Source: Dehalococcoidales bacterium
Lineage (GTDB): Bacteria > Chloroflexota > Dehalococcoidia > Dehalococcoidales > RBG-16-60-22
Direction of reading: 5' to 3'
Assembly (NCBI GenBank): GCA_028714335.1
Contig: JAQTMM010000013.1
Span: 1 to 36,236 of the forward strand
DNA: 36,236 bases
Positions 34,901 through 36,236 of this stretch are shown one piece after another. The translations under genes were made by a program, and so were the position numbers. Within the stretch, counting starts at the first letter, position 1, and every line of letters begins with the position of its first letter. The notes beneath the pieces were generated by a model. It made no database searches. It saw nothing but the letters and a program-made list of their open reading frames with translations, and was not told where the DNA came from.

Positions 34901-36236
34901 ACCGGAAAACACCTTCATCCCCAAGGAATACGCCAAAGAGTATTTCCAGTACCTTGACATCGGTGAAAAGACGGGATGGAACTCATGGGAAACACAGATG
35001 CTTCTACTGGAAAATGACGGGGTAAGGGAATTTCTTGGCCGAGAACCTATTGAAGCCTCACCGCAAGCCCTAAAACTCAAAATAGAGCACCGTAACCTCT
35101 ACGACCTTAGAGATTCCTACTCCGATAAGGATTCGGTGAACTACATTGATTCTGACGAGGATAGAGCGGCAAAGATAAAAGAACTATATGCCGATAATCC
35201 AGAGTGGGTACAGGATATGCGCAGGGTTGACGCTATTGAAAAGGGGACCCTGGAAAATCCCACGCCGGATACTTTGATTAACGCTCACCTTGAGTACATG
35301 AACATTCTGGACGAGCCAGGGCGAGGTTCTACCTCTGCGGAAGCCATGCTGTATAGGGTAGACAACCCTGATTATAATACTTGGCGTATGAGCGAGGCGT
35401 GGGGAGAAAATACCCTTGATGAAATAGACGAGTCTCAAATACCTATCTGGCGCATTGACGTAAAATACCGCAAAGAGGACGCGGAGTATGATGCTATTAA
35501 AAACGTTGATGCTTCCGAGCAGGCCCGGTTACGTGATGAGTACCTTGCCGATAATGAGGAGTATCGCCTTGACCGCAGGCGCAGGGACGCTTACCAGGCA
35601 TCCGGCCCGGGCGGTGAGAAGTTTGTTTCAGACCAAATAGAAACCTACGTTGAATACAACGAACTTCCACAAAAGGGCAAGCGCAGGGACAGGTTCCTGA
35701 TTGATAATCCTGACTTTGCCCAGGCCATGCACGAGATAACCGGCATAGACCTGCCGGAGAAAGTACCTAACGTAGCCTATGACGACCTTTATGACCAATA
35801 TCAACAGGACTTTGACCGTCTGGCAGGACTGGGGGACAACAAATCCGAGTTTTATGTCGAGGACGTGAAGGCCAGAGATAAGGCACGGGAAAGTTTAAGG
35901 ATAAAGGACGGCAAACTAACCGACTTCGGCGCCGCTGAAATCCGGCGCGATGCCTACGGGATGTACGTACCCGATGAGTACGTGGACAGGTACGTAAGCT
36001 ATTACTCACTTTTAGCCACGGGTATCCCCAAGGACTGGGCCAGGGACAAGAACGGGGACAGGCTGTCATGGTACGAAGACGATTGGTATTTGATTGAACA
36101 CCCGGCCTTTTACGAGAATGTTTACCTGGGACTCATGGAAAACGAGCCGATTGATTTCACCAACCTGCCTTACCGTGAAGTATTTGACAAGTACTCTCAG
36201 TACGTCAACCTGATTGAAGGCAAACCCCGTGACGAC
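28920..36236 (+). CDS. Giant internal virion / DNA-ejection protein (3' end continues at 1-420)
   Basis: An uninterrupted frame from ATG 28920 (AGGAG 5 nt upstream) to the window end; with 1-420 it encodes about 2490 residues. Residues ~477-520 are a hydrophobic Ala/Gly-zipper segment (MMLGLMGASIITGGAAGAAV...), followed by SAGEGMMEAGDAFNEAKRRG, a motif of large phage ejection proteins thought to form a channel. A central coiled-coil region (~700-1000) follows. Residues ~1596-1655 (FWKLLTMFQSQPNKYFRLIA..., then a hydrophobic helix) resemble the LPD38-type domain of large polyvalent phage proteins. The C-terminal third is helical and rich in acidic and aromatic residues. No lysozyme or polymerase motif was found. 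Likely packaged in the capsid and injected with DNA. Confidence 0.8.
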   Translation, partial: MTLAREINKLRLKIKTDDIDIGLQKRLAPYTTDAGDGYDPNKLYQGMKSGNLSREFLSAYFGEDTITGLETSFKEQETAQADWDTGLASLETFKRGEGYDIKAAYNSGITSETLQKYFDINDINKALNINQITNPSNLAQATKITDVLETPVVPTKDITPEQIPYFTGRGMETFTKPTFETTVLPALPQELKDQYKVNQRAKFLTSEFDAGRFTKENVDEYNQLSATTDEDFNELVSTWQTIKQEEVTDLVTKIFPEFLNAPEGKVNTVVNNYLNQLYTDEATQTAFRETLLKTGRNPDTEALIKDIMPNATERDIKQMFGENVTPLNELPLGTYKITDEPLQDVVDFANKDFEGFRRAVRYEGRTPETEALLNEGYGRTLTEQELNKFFESGITDKFLKGEWVPEPLEDYWDMSMQGVGDILTISGGIADRFGNDTLAKELQLMGSYGQVFSKDVKIAEAYTPKWFAQNMARMAPMMLGLMGASIITGGAAGAAVAAAGGGAFLQAAGGAVAAGLLSSAGEGMMEAGDAFNEAKRRGFTDEEANKVFDKVFQQNVAGLSASNIAQYGLTFFVPGGKTASFMVKALTYGFDVASEGIEEAGQLAIQRGALGDAQKFDSEMLQNFVLGAAGGLGFAGIGTVHNAIIGKIESKMNPDQYNQLRKRITEFMGQGLSRKEAESKAWDEFAGTPEGETMVNQAVDEVKTEETATLQEQKPQVIAAIKEMTDAVESANTKVDALVQELTTPEAVKQEAGQPEAGLQTSMITEVPAKEIRPQGKGKVTQISMDEQLKLQEARQAEISKLPPQQQEKIKAAEQNADTEIQAITNNPDKEIALEQLQTELNKLSTELQARNTPYHAGLKNKNFPNMSTQELSAKANKYQDAVNRILPTSRPLQSTAETVKEVETVEDEAERQLGELTKMYDYWRGKMASQKAMKQYLVDYIKANLPVEERGPLLGAVANADTDKAVTAILDRVNTIAETGIKKTLVTRIYTEIAKANPKTKGGMKMGKFTAEVQAQLNIIRDNINGDRQDAIDKIDANIEAEGKGEISYTQMLIDNELLNTTGINEQSVSELQNTLVLIKSLKDYGRAVRADDISKFTARMNSVRDTVIDTVTGGKGLKPGTESLASEAAVPKASAIDRLVNRQYGWQDLLDKASKLSKSQPFQSALSKFGSIVMRARDAENGRMQRISATVQAKAKEIFGVKKNWQLNKILNILSSEKVKVGEFTITNEKGNKQTITLEMTRAEMMKKYQEFKDPSLDETFENGMYWTQEIKDAITNKLTVKEKAWADYQMEFYQQYYNDVNKVYRSIYGIDLAHNPNYSPISRDFDAKVPEQQLVYREMARWASVSNKSLKSRIKNIQTLKQVDADKAFINHIIQMEHFINWSQAMKELRTIFSNKDVRNAFYQYHGKDVLNQIDSYIQDFARGGVDKALNVHFFDKARANFAKAVIGLKPAIALQQIPTVFAYLTDMKVGDFVSGVADFWSHPLEHFTWMMEKVSYIKERYEGGFERDMKVAMAGDAYKNFMGQANLSNKFYFLMTLGDKFGVLQGWWAKYHTGLKNGLTSEQAIAEANDATDRTQNTSSIDTLSTWQRGGTFWKLLTMFQSQPNKYFRLIANNIRNLQYGRGSRVKAMSNILLAWVILPAIFTLIQSGFKWRKDRELTDVALAPVNDLLFFGQISQTVNDWIIGETFDYQPTPVMAPVKDVLSFIQKASKTWNIGEDPYTEVTAEDWIALMESFAKPAGELAGIPTPYLIQIERALRSGDLRQLIFSKWALEEAKPELNQKATTEAEDLGLQKDNPNAALDKVPEISNMKDLNTKYLEMFKKTLPTDITQKNGFDARAEAWGLMVIAKDVLESLPNKKLYEIVDDIEKDNTLTWTFAQYYQQWQARLKITSQVELKDFDELNPRAYLGNITPEQYKLLLEYESLDIAGRKQFITDHPEMSLNPRTEWLKTHARDNAQLAIWGQEKIYTLNAYNEAMKLIDTLGIPASALPENTFIPKEYAKEYFQYLDIGEKTGWNSWETQMLLLENDGVREFLGREPIEASPQALKLKIEHRNLYDLRDSYSDKDSVNYIDSDEDRAAKIKELYADNPEWVQDMRRVDAIEKGTLENPTPDTLINAHLEYMNILDEPGRGSTSAEAMLYRVDNPDYNTWRMSEAWGENTLDEIDESQIPIWRIDVKYRKEDAEYDAIKNVDASEQARLRDEYLADNEEYRLDRRRRDAYQASGPGGEKFVSDQIETYVEYNELPQKGKRRDRFLIDNPDFAQAMHEITGIDLPEKVPNVAYDDLYDQYQQDFDRLAGLGDNKSEFYVEDVKARDKARESLRIKDGKLTDFGAAEIRRDAYGMYVPDEYVDRYVSYYSLLATGIPKDWARDKNGDRLSWYEDDWYLIEHPAFYENVYLGLMENEPIDFTNLPYREVFDKYSQYVNLIEGKPRDD
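35973..36236. repeat. Right copy of terminal direct repeat
   Basis: Same 264 bases as 1-264 with four substitutions (36006 T, 36076 A, 36086 G, 36172 A here). It marks the point where the circular or permuted genome closes on itself within the giant gene. Confidence 0.9.

Noticed and set aside
1-36236. Temperate lifestyle with integrase and attachment site
   Set aside because: No tyrosine or serine recombinase motif was found in any frame; the excisionase-like HTH alone is not evidence.

Overview
The window is a tailed-phage genome, essentially complete. Bases 1-264 are repeated at 35973-36236 with four mismatches, and one giant reading frame leaves the right end and resumes in frame at the left end. 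The molecule is therefore most simply a circular or circularly permuted genome of about 35.97 kb that was cut inside a gene. Terminase, portal, scaffold, capsid, adaptor and tailspike genes are present. No tape measure, sheath or tail-tube gene is recognisable, so a podovirus-like short-tailed particle is the best reading. Strong GGAGG-type ribosome binding sites and families such as YopX, DUF5131 and Lin1244-type replication proteins suggest a Gram-positive or Chloroflexi-type anaerobe as host; this is inference. No integrase was found.

Late region (24677 through the junction to 10613, + strand): two small-terminase-like proteins, large terminase, portal, a 56-aa protein, then a giant 2490-aa virion protein with an Ala/Gly-rich hydrophobic segment (probable ejection protein). 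After an intrinsic terminator come scaffold, major capsid protein, decoration/fibre protein, a YkgJ-type Cys-cluster protein, adaptor, and a tailspike carrying a complete PHP metallo-phosphoesterase motif set. Small virion proteins, a large tail protein, a holin-like protein, a transglutaminase-like cysteine peptidase, a DUF1353 protein and a strong terminator at 10655 close the region.

Early/accessory region (10819-23557, + strand): it starts at a near-consensus promoter with two GGTATACC palindromes in front of a ribbon-helix-helix gene, probably autoregulated. HNH endonuclease, HTH, YopX, a recombination-associated coiled-coil protein, an SSB-like protein, ASCH proteins, a cytosine methyltransferase, a Lin1244-type replication protein, DUF5131, VRR-NUC and many small zinc-ribbon or unknown proteins follow. 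A 200-nt candidate structured RNA lies at 15733-15935.

The most unusual feature is a family of single-gene cassettes. A 24-bp element with the ribosome binding site at its inner edge (copy A, five times) precedes each gene. Its imperfect inverted complement (copy B, three perfect copies plus degenerate ones) follows the gene, and in two cassettes carries its stop codon. The cassettes carry unrelated, visibly A+T-richer accessory genes, which suggests mobile or exchangeable one-gene modules.

Control region (23558-24676): a strong promoter and terminator frame a putative ~135-nt small RNA. An initiator-like tRNA(CAT), a long hairpin and a tRNA-like fold follow. Two minus-strand genes (RHH and a CGHHH protein) then read away from the late operon, behind a promoter overlapped by a 15-bp palindrome.
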